Below, piece after piece: positions 44,760 to 56,700 of a stretch of 64,000 nt of DNA. The translations under genes were made by a program, and so were the position numbers. Every line of letters starts with the position of its first letter. Position 1 is the first letter of the stretch. The notes under the pieces are model-generated. The model searched no databases and was not told the origin of the DNA. It was given only the letters and a program-made list of their open reading frames with translations. Source of the DNA: Ceriagrion tenellum. Lineage: Eukaryota > Arthropoda > Insecta > Odonata > Coenagrionidae. Location of the stretch: the NCBI GenBank assembly GCA_963169105.1, contig OY720639.1:46419848-46483847 (forward strand), written 5' to 3'.

Positions 44760-45490
44760 AGGTAGAACCTACCCAAACTCGTCAAAAAATCAATTCAGAG
44801 CGACGTACACAGCGCTGCAGACAAACTACCAATTACGCAGAAAATATTTGCTCTAAGATATTTTGCACATACATCCACGCACGGAAATACCAGAGTAATG
44901 CTCGGAGCGAGTGAAACGTGATGTAAGTACTACATTTCTAGTAAATAAACTAGTGTTTAGGAGCAAATCAACTAATAAGCAACAATGCCTATCGACTAAC
45001 CTACTTTAAAGTCTTATTTGAGGTTACTGTGATCACCAATTGGTGCCGGAGTATCGACATTTCAAACCTGTCTTTTCTGCAGTCTATTTGTATTACCGTG
45101 GTCTGATTTACCGTAGTGTGTCGGGAGTCGTAAAATATATTTGACGGCGCGGAGTAGGAAATAAATCAGTTTTGAATTTACTTAAAAGATGAAAAGAGAG
45201 TACTCTTAGTATTTTCCTACTTAGTATTCAAGTGTGGAAAATACTAAGAGTTCTCTCATTTTAGTCATGTCAGTAGATACATTCCACAAAGTTAAGCCTT
45301 CTACCATTTAGTTTATTAAAAGATGAAGTCTAACTGTTTTTAAAGTATGACCCTTGAGCCGTGAGGTAAGTTATGATAGACTAAATAACTTCCCTCAAGT
45401 GAAGTCACAAACATTCATCTTCAAACTCAAGACAATAAAATTTAATAAATAGGGAAAGGGGTGGTTCTTGAGTCACATAATCTGGCAGCG
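44760..45490 (+). repeat. Upstream part of lipocalin duplication, copy B
   Basis: Collinear with 14230-14930. It contains a private hairpin, GAGTACTCTTAGTATTTTCC and its complement, at about 45197-45260, which copy A lacks. Confidence 0.65.
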
Positions 45491-45519
45491 TGTTCGAAAT
45501 GAAGTCTAACAAGGATTAG

Positions 45520-46010
45520 TTGGGAGAGCAGTTGCCTAGCAAGAGGTTGCTATGGGGGAAAAGGGGAGGGGAACAGGTAGGCAGTTCAATGGAACGTGAT
45601 TGGTCCATCTGTTTCGATGTGTGTTAGATCTTCTCACACGCGAGGGCAAGGCGGACGTGATAATAGCATTTTCGTCGCGTGAATCATTCATATTTTATTC
45701 TTCTGAAGCTGTAAAAACCGGTTGGCTTTTGAGTGGTTTTGGGCCATGCTCGAGGATTGGACGAGTTCAAGGCTATTTTTTTTTGTCACGGAATGCTATA
45801 TAAGCAAAGGAGGAAGGGAGAAGATGGCCAACCCACTTTGGAGATCTGACGTTTAAGAGGTGAGTTCCTATTCAAGAGCACGACTTATTATTACATAACG
45901 ATGCAAATGCATTCTTTTACAGTCTCGATCACCTCCTGCCGCCTACCTTTAAGACTTACTAGCAGGCGATTAGGCAGATTTAGATGTTCCCAGCATGATT
46001 TCTGATTTTG
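45520..46010 (+). promoter_or_regulatory. Lipocalin B promoter module (duplicated)
   Basis: Partner of 17165-17705: TATATAAG at 45797-45804, GACGTTTAAGAG and donor GAG|GTGAGT at 45859/45860 are conserved. About 85% similar by eye, with an ~80-bp segment of copy A (around 17295-17360) absent here. Predicted to drive lipocalin B through a ~7.7-kb first intron ending at 53535. Confidence 0.65.
45828..45859 (+). other. Predicted noncoding exon 1 of lipocalin B
   Basis: Bounded by the TATA box ~30-60 nt upstream and donor GTGAGT at 45860. Start approximate; inferred from conservation with 17524-17555. Confidence 0.4.
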
Positions 46011-47030
46011 TCTCATCAAAAGTATTGTCTTCAGTAATTTTCACATCATATTCACATCTTTTCATATTCCCCAGATAAATTCCGACGTAGCCGAGAGGGA
46101 TTGTTTTTTTACATATCAATTACTCGGGGAAATGTGTTAAACCCTTTAACTCATGGTTTTCATTTCATTGACTGAATTTATTCAATTATTTTCGTATTGT
46201 TCAAAGAAAAAGCGATTTAATAGAAACCCGACATGTGCCATTCTTCGTTTTAACGCATTGTTTTAAGGAAAAGGTTTTATCAGTATAAAATAGAACTTGA
46301 AGTCTACGACTGATTTTGGCAAACGGATCGCCGAAAATTAAAAAAAAATGTAAGTTTTAAGGCTATGAAGCGACAATCGACAGCTTCCATTTATACTGCG
46401 ACAGTGAACTATCGAGAATACAACGTTTAAAAAGATATCTCCCAGTGGCGCAAGTCACGTATAGCTGGTATCAGTCGTGTTTAACCTACTTACAACATTC
46501 CTCTGCCTTTCTTCAATTTTCTTGGTAATCTCCATTGACTTTTCTCGGTAATCTTGGTTGACTCTCATTAATCAATTAAGGAAAAACCATTTCTATTATA
46601 ATGAATCGCATCATGCTTGCTTTCCTGAAAATTTCCTCCGCCACACTAAACGCGAGTAGAAGCATGCTTTGAACCGTGAGGATATATTTTTAGCAAAGGT
46701 GAAACACGTGCGAAAAACAGAAATGTCACCAAAGACACATGTGCATCGAAGGCCACTATTGTTTTCTAACTTGGCTTTTCGAGATAAATTTACATCAAAT
46801 GACTCTTATCAATTTCTCCTAAAGTGAACAGTTGTTTGAAAGGTCTGCCAATTCAATTGGATTCAATCGAATAAACTAATTTTAAAGGTCGTAATATTCA
46901 TGATTAAAGTAAAACCTCTTTTCAAATTTACGTTAATTTATTAAAACCGACTTAGGTTTCCGTTAATAGCTACGCATATTTGCATGAGTGGGGACTATAT
47001 CATTCGAATGGGCGCTGGATCTATATATTT
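46011..47030. other. Unassigned, inside predicted lipocalin B intron
   Basis: No gene or repeat recognised. Confidence 0.4.
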
Positions 47031-47205
47031 AATAAACAAGATAAAAATTTGTGACTTGCGCAATTAATTGAATACTAGTGACCGGTTTCGGCTGTCACGC
47101 CATCATCAGGTACCTAATTACAGTACCTAATGATGGCGTGACAGCCGAAACCGGTCACTAGTATTCAATAAATTGTGGAAGTCACAAATTTTTATCTTGT
47201 TTATT
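47031..47205. mobile_element. Foldback element with paired hammerhead-like cores
   Basis: Nearly perfect inverted repeat from AATAAACAAG to CTTGTTTATT. Both arms contain GATGGCGTGACAGCCGAAAC and CCGGTCACTAGTATTCAAT. Confidence 0.8.
47080..47109 (-). ncRNA. Hammerhead-like ribozyme core
   Basis: Minus strand CTGATGA (47103-47109), extra T, stem GGC-GTGACA-GCC, GAA, stem III ACC/GGT without loop, C (GTC triplet, 47080-47082). The plus-strand partner at 47127-47156 has CTAATGA, a core change expected to abolish activity. Confidence 0.5.
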
Positions 47206-47794
47206 ATGACGTCCTTCCACCGCGTGAAAGCTTCAAGTTTCCATTTCACCTGTATATTTAAAATGTTCCGGAAAGTATCACACGTCTATATATGTATGTA
47301 CATATGGAGGGCTATGTATGACGGACTCCATGCACAAGTGGGCCAAATCTATTGTTTTAATTTCTAAATAAAAACTGTTTGGGATGGCTAGAGTCGCATA
47401 TTTTTTAGTGTAAGATAGAACCAAATCCGAAATCCGGATATTTTGTAATTTCAATGCCGCATTTCTTGAGAGTGCTTAGGGCAGGTGATATTCATGAAGG
47501 TTATCGGGGACTTTCAAACATATTTCCTCAGAATTTTCTTCAACGGGCTTGGTTCAGATAAACTCTGAGACCTCCAGGTATGCGTGGAGGGAGGGGAAAG
47601 GAGAAGGTGAGGAAGAGGTAGGAGGGGGAGTGGCTGGGAGAGACGTGGCTCGTAGCTCGCTGCGGTCGAGTTAATCCGCTGTTTGAAGTGGAGAGGCGTA
47701 AAAGAAAAAATAAGGTGAAGGATAGCTTCAGGTGGCTGGGATAGTTCTCGGTTTTGGCGAGCGTAAAGAATGGAAATAATAAAATGGAAGTGAT
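47206..47794. other. Unassigned intronic sequence
   Basis: Contains a purine-rich patch (47580-47650) but no recognisable element. Confidence 0.35.
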
Positions 47795-47990
47795 AAAGTG
47801 AGGAACGAGGAAGTGCTGGCGAGGATAATTGAGAAAAGGAATGTGTTGAGATCAATAAGAAAGGAGAAATGGAATTCGAAACGTCCTCAGGAAAGATTGC
47901 CTACTAAATTTGAATATAAGAAGGAAGGGTCGAGAGAAAGAGAGGGAGAGGAAGACAAAAAAACAGAAGTTCAGAAGATTCCGGCGGTAT
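47795..47990 (+). pseudogene. LINE C-terminal scrap
   Basis: Plus frame MRNEEVLARIIEKRNVLRSI (cf. IRNDEV..RV.E.R.I...I in family A), then loses similarity. Resembles the minus-strand tail at 63350-63800. Confidence 0.5.
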
Positions 47991-48009
47991 TCTGTGGAAC
48001 CGAAACATG

Positions 48010-48485
48010 ACTGACAAATCGCAAAACGAGCACATTCCACGAGTACAAATTTATTACACGACCTAGGTTTCGCATTGTACAGCATCATGTAGTCTTTCCG
48101 TATACACTTTTCTCATCACCTGATGCTGTAAAATTTGTTTACTTTTTTCTGTGTAAGGGAGACACTATTTAAAAAAAAGTTAGGAATTTCTGACACCTAG
48201 ACCTCGTCAAAAAATCAACGGTGTGTAGTTTGCATGCTTTCTCGAGTATTTTTGAAAATAAATCATATTGTCAACGCAGTAATTTTTTCAGGAATGCAAA
48301 TTACCTTTCGTAAGAAAGGAATTTTAAATGTACCGAGAAAAAAATTATTCACAGCAACACCCGATGCTGTATAAAGCGTATCAGGCATCATCAACAGCAT
48401 CATCAGGCGATGCTGTAAAAATCGAAACCTAGGCCGTGTAATAAGTTTGTACTTGTGGAATTTACTAGTTTTGTGATTTGTCAGT
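48010..48485. mobile_element. 476-bp element with ~75-bp terminal inverted repeats
   Basis: Ends ACTGACAAATC / GATTTGTCAGT. The inverted repeats continue through CATTCCAC(G/A)AGTACAAA and ATTACACG(A/G)CCTAGGTTTCG. The interior includes a family D piece (48180-48350). Each arm has GAAACCTAGG(T/C)C with CATCA/TGATG nearby, a decayed version of the hammerhead-like motif. Confidence 0.75.
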
Positions 48486-48573
48486 TACAAAAAAATAATT
48501 CGTTGATGGACAGACGGGCGGAATAAATGGCTGGATTTAGGAAGAGTTGTGGAAGAGAGTACAGGATAGACGA

Positions 48574-48722
<149 letters not shown>

Positions 48723-49740
48723 CCGTCTTTAGAGCGCTTGCTTGCGCTTTAGGGCATCCAATTTCCAGGCCTCTCTGTTTTCCCAATCTCCTTCTTGCAG
48801 GTTTCTCTCCGCCATGGCTTTGGCTATTCCGCTTCTCCATGAGTTAGGTGGCCTTCCTCTCTTTCTTTTTTCATAGGGTTTCCACTCCATGATGGTGCGG
48901 GGCAGTCTTTCTTTGAGCATTCTCTGAACATGTCCGTACCACAGCAGTTGTTTTGACTTGATTTCGTCCAGAATGGTTGTTGTCATTTTCATAATTTCTC
49001 GAATTCTCTCATTTCTTATTCTATCAAGCCAGGATTTTCCAGCTGCCCTTCTGAGGAAGTCCATTTCTGTAGCTACAAGTTTCTTTTCGCCACTCACATT
49101 CATTTGCCATATTTCACTCCCATATGTAAGTATGCCTTTAAATATGGTGTTGTATATGTATCTTTTATTTCTATTTGATATATCTTTGCTCCATAGTATT
49201 GAATTTAACATATTAATGGTTGTTCTACCTTTATTAATCCTATCTTTAATCGTTTCTGCGCTCCTTCCACTGCTGTGTATTTTTATGCCTAAATAGTCAT
49301 ATGAATCACAGGCCTCTACTATTTCATTGCTATCCTCTAGCATAATGTCTTCATTTTTTCCTCCAATACACATATTACTTAGTTTTGCGCATGTTGATAT
49401 CCAATCCCCATGCACTATACGCTTCTTTTAGCTTTCTAAACATAAAGTTAATATCATCTCTGTCTTGGGCTAGAATTACCTGGTCATTTGCATAATGTAG
49501 TGTGTATATGGTCTTGTCTCCTACAGGCAAACCCATGTTTGCGCATTGTCTTTTCCATTGTTTAAGGGCACCATCGAGATATATTCTGAATAGGCTAGGT
49601 GAAAGACAGCATCCTTGTCTTAGCCCTTTATTTGTTTTAAATGGTTTTCCTAGATTGTTTCCCACTTTCACTTTTCGGTATTTTAAATATTTCAAATATC
49701 TCACGGAAAAATCCATCTTATAGCCAATTCCAACGGCATC
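48723..49740 (-). pseudogene. RTE-like LINE, RT core to 3' end
   Basis: Minus strand: GLRQGCCLSPSLFRIYLDGA (RT motif B region), then YTLHYANDQVILAQD, where the catalytic YADD is YAND. Then, after a frameshift near 49380, GILTYGSEIWQMN, MDFLRRAAGKSWLDRIRNER, LLWYGHVQRMLKERLPRTIM, KRKRGRPPNSWRSGIAKAMA. About 340 residues are retained. The Asp loss and frameshift make it dead. The 3' end is a TG/TA repeat. Confidence 0.85.
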
Positions 49741-49854
49741 TTGAATCACCGGGATAAAATAACTGAAAAGTACTCGTACATGAATGTTCCGCAAAACTTG
49801 TGTTTCCACCACCATGATGGTCCGCCATGTCACGCCTGAAACGGTCTCTTTCGT

Positions 49855-50110
49855 TAGATTAAGGTAGTTAGAGCGAAATATCACTTCACCCGGAAATCAA
49901 TGAATTTGGTCTCATTTCGAAGGAAAATATCTCACCCTTCCAAAGATACCAAAATATTACCCCTGTACCGAACTACTTTCCCAGATTTTTGATGAATAAC
50001 ATCAGCCCTTTTACACGAGAAATGGTGCGCGTACGCCCTCGGGAGATGTTATTTAAAAAAAATAGGAGTTTTTAACTTCTAGAACTCGTCGAAAAGTTAA
50101 CGGTGTGTAG
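49855..50110 (-). repeat. Dispersed repeat family D, minus copy, interrupted
   Basis: Starts TTAAGGTAGTTAGAGCGAAATATCA and ends AACGGTGTGTAG at 50110, resuming at 51147 after an insertion. Confidence 0.6.
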
Positions 50111-51134
50111 AATGAAGAGTTCTCGGGTTTCCAGCCGGGTAATGGTGTTAAACTGCACCGTCGTTTCTATGACGCAGTCTGCCGTTGTCTTCAGGGTGAA
50201 TGAAACGTCGCACAGTCGTCCAAAGTCCCCAAAACCTGGCCAACGTAAGAAAAATAAAGCATCTACATAGAGGATTTTGATTGCTGGATCGGTGAGAGGA
50301 AAGGTTACAAAGTCGAAAGTCACAGCAGTTGGGTAAACATTTACCCACTTGCGCACACCATTCACATGGACAACGAGCGCCCTACGGGTAACAAGTGCAT
50401 CGAGCGTGCGTCCATAAGAGCAAACTTATTTTTGAAGTGCTGCCAATTCGTTCTTGGTGAAGAGAATTAATTTCTGGCAGATGGAGTCTCCAGTAGAAAG
50501 TTAGTACTACAAGTTGATATTATTTAATTTTTCATTTTTTAAATATATTTTTTAAACAAGGCCGTTTAAAATAATGATGTTTTTGAGCGAAAATCCGCGC
50601 TTCAACTAACCAAAAGTTAATGAATTCCCGATAATTCTGATATAAACGATACATCACATTGTTAAGAATTTAATAAACTTAACAGTAGCTCGAAGAATAG
50701 CATCTACAATCCTCTAATTCGATAGTTATTAACAAAATAAAGTTCGATTTTTGTCCCGAAAAACGAGCTTGGCTGGGAGCATGCTGCACTCGACTGTATG
50801 AATGATTTTGTGAACTTCCCATAACATTCATTTGTTATATATTATTGAACACATGCACCATTTTATATTGCAGCTCAATTACAATTGCAGATAATAATTA
50901 AAGGAATTGAGAATAATTTGCCCGAAATTTTTTTGGCGTACTCCGACTAGACTGGTTTTATATAACCTCAAAAGCACAACGAATTGCATCAAGGCCATTC
51001 TTTTTTCAATTAAGAAACATTTTGCCAAAAGTTTGCAAAAATATATTTTTTGTGCAGTTTAACACCATTACCCGGCTGGAAACCCGAGAACTCTTCATTC
51101 TAAGCATTCGCCGGGAAAGAGTCAGATCCTACAT
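50111..51134. mobile_element. 1.0-kb inverted-repeat element with 12-bp target duplication
   Basis: The left end ATGAAGAGTTCTCGGGTTTC continues through CAGCCGGGTAATGGTGTTAA; its inverted partner is at 51054-51101. AACGGTGTGTAG flanks both sides (50099-50110, 51135-51146), inside a family D repeat. Near its left end the minus strand has CTGAAGA (50188-50194) and GAAA (50164-50167), a loosely hammerhead-like arrangement. No coding capacity. Confidence 0.75.
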
Positions 51135-51260
51135 AACGGTGTGTAGTTTGAATGTTTTCTGGACTATGTTTGAAATTGAATCTCATTTTCATCGCAGTAA
51201 TTTTTTCAGGATCGCAAAAAAACCTTACTTTATGAAGGAGTTTTAAACGTTCCGCGCAAA

Positions 51261-51894
51261 AGAATGCGTCAAATTAAAGACTTAAACTGATATCTTAAAT
51301 TAAATATTAACATTTCAGTCATATGAAAGTATATTATTAAAAGTACTGTTAAAATTGCAATGTTTAAATCATGCTTCCTACAGCTGTTAAAATTTAATCG
51401 TTCGACTCTAAGATGTTCTCACTGATGAATATCTCGATCAAACTGCCTAAAATAGATAAAAATTTACCTCCACTTATCTATCGCAAGTTAACTCGCGTCA
51501 GTGATTTATATCTTCATCTCGGCATATTTCTTACCCATCTTCACCCCGCCCATAAAACTTATTCTCGCACTTCCCCTTTCCTTGCTTATCCGAATTCCTC
51601 CCATCTGTTCCGGCCTTCGGCATCCTTCAGTCTCCCATAGCCCGTTATAACCACTTACCCCGCCTCATCTCAATCTTCTCCGGCTGTCTCCTCTCGCCAC
51701 CCACCAACTTCCACATCTTCCTCGTTCCCCTTTCTGTTTATCTCACTTTATCCATTCTCCTTCGCACTTCAAACAGTACCAATGATTAGTATAAACATTT
51801 TCTGGAGAGACCGTTACTGTACTATTAATGTCCTCTCATTATACGCTCAGCAATATTGGTACGGAGGCTTCCGCAGTTATTTAATGACCGTATT
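51261..51894. other. Unassigned, pyrimidine-rich in part
   Basis: 51540-51780 is C/T-rich and inverted to parts of 26900-27050; probably LINE debris. No gene. Confidence 0.35.
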
Positions 51895-51931
51895 CTGTCC
51901 AGGTTTTAGCCGCGTCAATGCATTTTTTGGG

Positions 51932-51969
51932 GACAACAGTTTCGCCTGCCTTCCAGCTGGCTTCGTCAG
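51932..51969 (-). ncRNA. Hammerhead-like ribozyme core
   Basis: Minus strand CTGACGA (51963-51969), extra A, stem GCC...GGC, GAAA (51940-51943), CTGTT, GTC (51932-51934). The variable seventh base (C here, A or T elsewhere) is the position that varies in true hammerheads. Confidence 0.45.
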
Positions 51970-52159
51970 GTCCTAAATGAAATGCAGATCATTTTCTTAA
52001 CGGTATTAGTCAGGTGCGCGCTTATTGGCCGGATGGGAATTCGAAAACGATTGTTGGAAGAGCCGTTTAAACGTTGAAGCTAGCGGATAGCCGGTCTTGT
52101 CTATTAAAGTTAATGAGTAATGAGTAATTAGCTACGCATTCGTCTTCATAAATCATAAT

Positions 52160-52970
52160 TGGTTTTTCAATCCTAAGATTGGGTGACTGCAGCCCTCCAC
52201 CATTCCCTATCGAATGCTAGTTCTCTTCCCTCCTCGTATCTCTTCCTACGTACTTTTCTCTTTGATTTGTCCATGGTCTCATTCCCGGATCTTCCTCTGA
52301 GGACTATTTCCCTCTAATTTTTTCTTCAATTATGTTCTTCATGAACCCATATGTCTCAGGGTGTGTCCAATCCAACTTGCTCTTCTTTTTTCTATGGTGT
52401 TCCATACGATCCTCTTCTTTACACTTCGTCATTTATTATTTTATTCGTCCATTTTATCTTGAGCATCCTCCAGAATATCAAAATTTTCAGCTGATTTCCA
52501 GCATCCGCCGAAATATCAAAAAGTTATTCGAGTTTTCTTTTTTTTGTGTTTTCCTGTGTGTTTTCCAGTCACACACGTGTAATTTTTTTGTCTTATCGTA
52601 CACCACATGTGTTTTTTCATCTTTTATACTTGAATAATATTTGTAGTATTAACCAATACGTTTTCTACAACCTGATAAGAATAAACCTAGGGACTTACCT
52701 CTATTTTACCTTCAATTAAGTTCTTTAAAAACCCATTGTGTCTCAGGGTGTGTCCAATCTATCTCGTTCTCCTTTTCTGTATATTGTTCCACGTGGTCCT
52801 TTCCTCTTCTTCTCTTCTGTACACCTCATCATTCCTTATTTTGTCCGTTGATTATATCTTCATCATCCTCCTCCAGCACCAGATTTCGAAGGATTCCAGT
52901 CTGTTCTGGTCATCTTTTTTTAACTGTTCACGTTTCTGATCCATAGAGGTGCCATGCGGCACAGGAATGT
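52160..52970 (-). mobile_element. RTE-like LINE family A, two fragments
   Basis: Minus strand of 52160-52480 and 52680-52970 repeats the tail seen at 18541-18960 (TGTGTCTCAGGGTGTGTCCA, CCTCCTCCAGCACCAGATTTCG). About 200 bp between them is unrelated (52480-52680). Nonfunctional. Confidence 0.7.
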
Positions 52971-53453
52971 TTTCACTATAAGACCCCAGTGGCTGCTAAT
53001 CAGACTTTGCAGTAGCTTAATTGACAGGTAGTGTAGCTGATTACTAGGTTTTCTCCCTCGTTTTTAATTAATCTAATACGCAGTATTAACATCACGTTTT
53101 CCTTGAACCCTTCATGACTCTAGTATCACTAATACGTATGTGCTTTAAACATTGAATATTCATAGCATTGGGAGCATACCTATTGAGTTTTTAATGTTTG
53201 TGAAAGTTATTTTTTACATTAAACTGCATGCTGATGATAACTTACCCCTTGCCAAATAACCTTGAGGTGTCTTGGCGAGTAATATTTAGATATAGATGTA
53301 CCTGATTCACCGAAAGGCAGTTAAAAACCAGTACCCTTTTAATTGGTCTATTTGTATTTGAGGTATACTTAAATATTATTATTTTTTATATTTTGAATAT
53401 TATAGTAACAAAGTAATTTTGAATATTAGGGCATTGGTCGTAGATTTGAATCC

Positions 53454-53519
53454 TCAAATACCCTATAAGCTTAGGCAAACGCTAGTAGGTAATGTATTGT
53501 GTAATAAAACAAGATCCAA
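53454..53519 (+). repeat. 66-bp segment upstream of lipocalin B, exact copy in intron
   Basis: Identical over 66 bp to 54503-54568 (TCAAATACCCTATAAGCTTA ... AGATCCAA). Lies 17 bp before the predicted acceptor at 53534-53535. Confidence 0.9.
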
Positions 53520-53535
53520 TTTTCTATTCTTTCAG

Positions 53536-53591
53536 AGACTCTATGATAATTCGCCATTCGCACAGAGGACGGAAGTAAATCAGCCGGCAGA
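53536..53591 (+). other. Lipocalin B 5' UTR in coding exon 1
   Basis: TTCTATTCTTTCAG ends at 53535, then 56 nt to ATG at 53592. Parallels gene A (24492-24553). Confidence 0.45.
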
Positions 53592-53729
53592 ATGGCTCGT
53601 TTGACATGCATTACGTTGGGGTGCTTGCTGCTCATGGGGTTTATCACAACGAGCCAAGGACAGAAATTCTCGCCTGGAACCTGCCCCGCACTTTCTTCCT
53701 ATGATAGATTTCAATTCCCATTTGCTTCC
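53592..53729 (+). CDS. Lipocalin B coding exon 1
   Basis: 46 codons, donor GCTTCC|GTGAGT. Length and phase identical to gene A exon 1. Confidence 0.85.
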
Positions 53730-56700
53730 GTGAGTATAAATATTTGGCAGAGAATATTTACTATCTCGTCATCTTCATTGCCTTATGCCAATGTCGTCTG
53801 GGCCTTGATGGCATGCTCCGACGTACTCTGCGGTGGAGCACATGAGAAACTAGGTTATAATAAGCGTATAATAGGAAGGTCCTCGGATGAAAATGTAAAA
53901 AAAATGCTACTTTGCTCTGGTTAAGCCACACCTCGAATACACCACGAGCATTTGGTACCCTGGTCATAAAGATTTGACCAAAATACGAGGCAAACCCCAA
54001 AAAGAAGGTCTTCATTTTTTTATAAATTTTAATAACTGTTTATTTTCTATGATATTTTCATCATCTTCAAGGTTTAACATTTGTCCATTTTCCAACAGAA
54101 TTGTCATTTTGGTATATCCATTTTTGTAGACGCTGTTACAGTTTTAGTTTGTCCATGTCACACCAGCTCGCCGCAATGACCTTGAGAAAGTGTTGAGCAT
54201 CACCTTTCACCTCGTTCTCAGATCTGAATCGCATTCTGGCCGAATATTCTTTCAACTTAGGGAACAGGAGGTAGTCCCTGGTTGCCAAGTCCGGACTAGA
54301 GGGTGGGTGCGTGATGATGTTCCATTAAAGTCTTGCAGGAGAGTGACAATTTGACGAGCGACGTGTGGGCGAGCGCTGTCATGGAGAATACTTAACGCCC
54401 TTGCTCCTTGCGGCGAGCGGCTTAGGTCTCCAGAATATAGATTACCAATTTTTATAAGTGCCGTAAATTTTGCGAGCGAGCTATTCAACCCTTCAAGCGA
54501 GTTCAAATACCCTATAAGCTTAGGCAAACGCTAGTAGGTAATGTATTGTGTAATAAAACAAGATCCAAAAGCGAGGAGAACCCTTCAAGCACACAATGAA
54601 TCTAATTCTCTATGCATAAATCAGGTGTTGCTAGATTTCGGTCATCAGAAACTTTGTATGTGGAATTCCAAAAATCATCCACCCTACGGCTCAAATCTAA
54701 CACATCTATAAAATAAATTTCTATAAACATTTACTCATTCGCTATATCTGAAGTCTACGCACAGCCAACGCCCAAATACAATTTTGGATGGATCTCGAGA
54801 ACAAGTGAGCGTGTATGAGATGATACATGAATTTTAGGTGGTTGGATTGATTTTGCTTGGGCACAAATCTGCGTTAAACTTTGGATACGTGTTCTCCACG
54901 GTAATTTATGAAGATAAAAGCGGAGAAAATTGCATGTAGCCGATCTGGTTTCTTGGAAATAAAATGCTATTTTCAACTCGTAGCCTTATGTCCTTGACAT
55001 ATATATTTTCTTTTTAAATTCGATGAAATACGAACAGATTTTCTTCTAAGCACCAAAAAATGTTATGATAAGGTGCCGAATAAAAATGACAGGAATTCAC
55101 TTACGAGCTTCGCTCACAATTCGAATTCCGCGCCGTAATCCCAATTCATAACAGCACTTACAACAGTAGGAAGCCTTCACAACAGTAGGAAGCATGCATT
55201 AAATATTGCATTATTAATGGTGCAGTATTATACTTCTACATGACTTCTACATGTTGTAATAAATTAAATAAAAATATCACTATCGACTTATTTTTCTTCG
55301 CGCGGTACGTTGAAAAATCCTTCAAAACGGAAGATCTGTTTGTGATTGTGAAAAAATTGCTTCGGAGACAATATGATTTTATTTAAAAAATGGTTGTGAA
55401 TCATACAAACTACACGCTGTTAGTTTTTTTGATGACATTCAGTTTTTATAATTTCCTCATTTTTTTAATTTTGTCCAAATTGTTAAAATTTTTTATGTCT
55501 GAAATGCACACACGTACCATTTCCCATGTGTATGTGCTGGTATTTTTTGCCAAAAACCTTGGAAAGTAATGCGGTAATGGACTGATATTTTGGTATCTTT
55601 GGAAGGATGAGATATTTTTCATTAAAATGAGACTTAATTCATTGATTTATGGGTGAATTGATATTTCGCTCAAACTGCCTTAATTGAGGCGAAATTTTTT
55701 AAATAGAATTATTGCAGTGGTGTTCTAACATGGGTTGCATTTAAAGGTTTCGGGAGGATGTTCACAATGATGTTCGAATACACTATTTCCAGAATGTTGA
55801 TAATACTCCACGGAGATGAATGAGATAATCGATTCACTGATTTGATGAGAAGAGCTCTTGATGGACAAGTGGCCGCTCGTACGACTTCCTCGTGGTACCC
55901 GGTGGTAATGGAGTCAGTTGTGCCTTCTGCGAATGGCGGGAGTCCTTTTCTCCAAGGATCCAACCGTGTGGCGGGGGATGACACGAGGAAACAAGCCTCT
56001 TTTACTGTTCGTGTGAGGGGTGCACGAATGGCTGGTGGCGAATGTACGAAGGCACTAACACACAGACAGATGAGGCTCGGAACTGCTTCCTTCCATAAAG
56101 CGGACTTCGGGTTTCTGTTGCCAAAAAGCAAATACAGGGTTTCTTGGTTCACTATGCGGTCAAACGTATTGTGACCGGTTTTTGAATCTACCCTTTCCTA
56201 GATCCCCGTCCGGTGAATCCTATCCCACTAACGTTAACAGAGATGAAGAATGATTCAGTGAAATGCCTTATCAGTGAAATTAATGAGTATGTTCGTAACA
56301 TTTTTCCAGGGCTAACAATGCTTTCTTTTTCCAGTTCACGACCTTAGTGTGGAGAGAAATTGCTCGCTATCCAACAATTTACCGACATGGGTGGAGTTGT
56401 CTGACCTATACATTCACCACCATCGTGGCCAATCTCAAATACGGAGTGGTCATTTCTGGAGTGCAAAAAGTGTAAGTCTCTTTTAAGGGAGAGTGAGGAT
56501 GAGGGATATATTTATTTGCTGTTCATGAAACGCCCTCAGGATACTTTCGGACGTAATTTTTGGTCGCCACGGGGAAAATGACCAAAAACTAAGGTCATCG
56601 GCTCGATTAAGGACCGGCGAGTAGAGAGTTAGGAAATTCGAGAAACGGAGAAAGGGCGTAGTGAAATCAGGCGTTGCTACTGACTGATTCTAAACTACAT

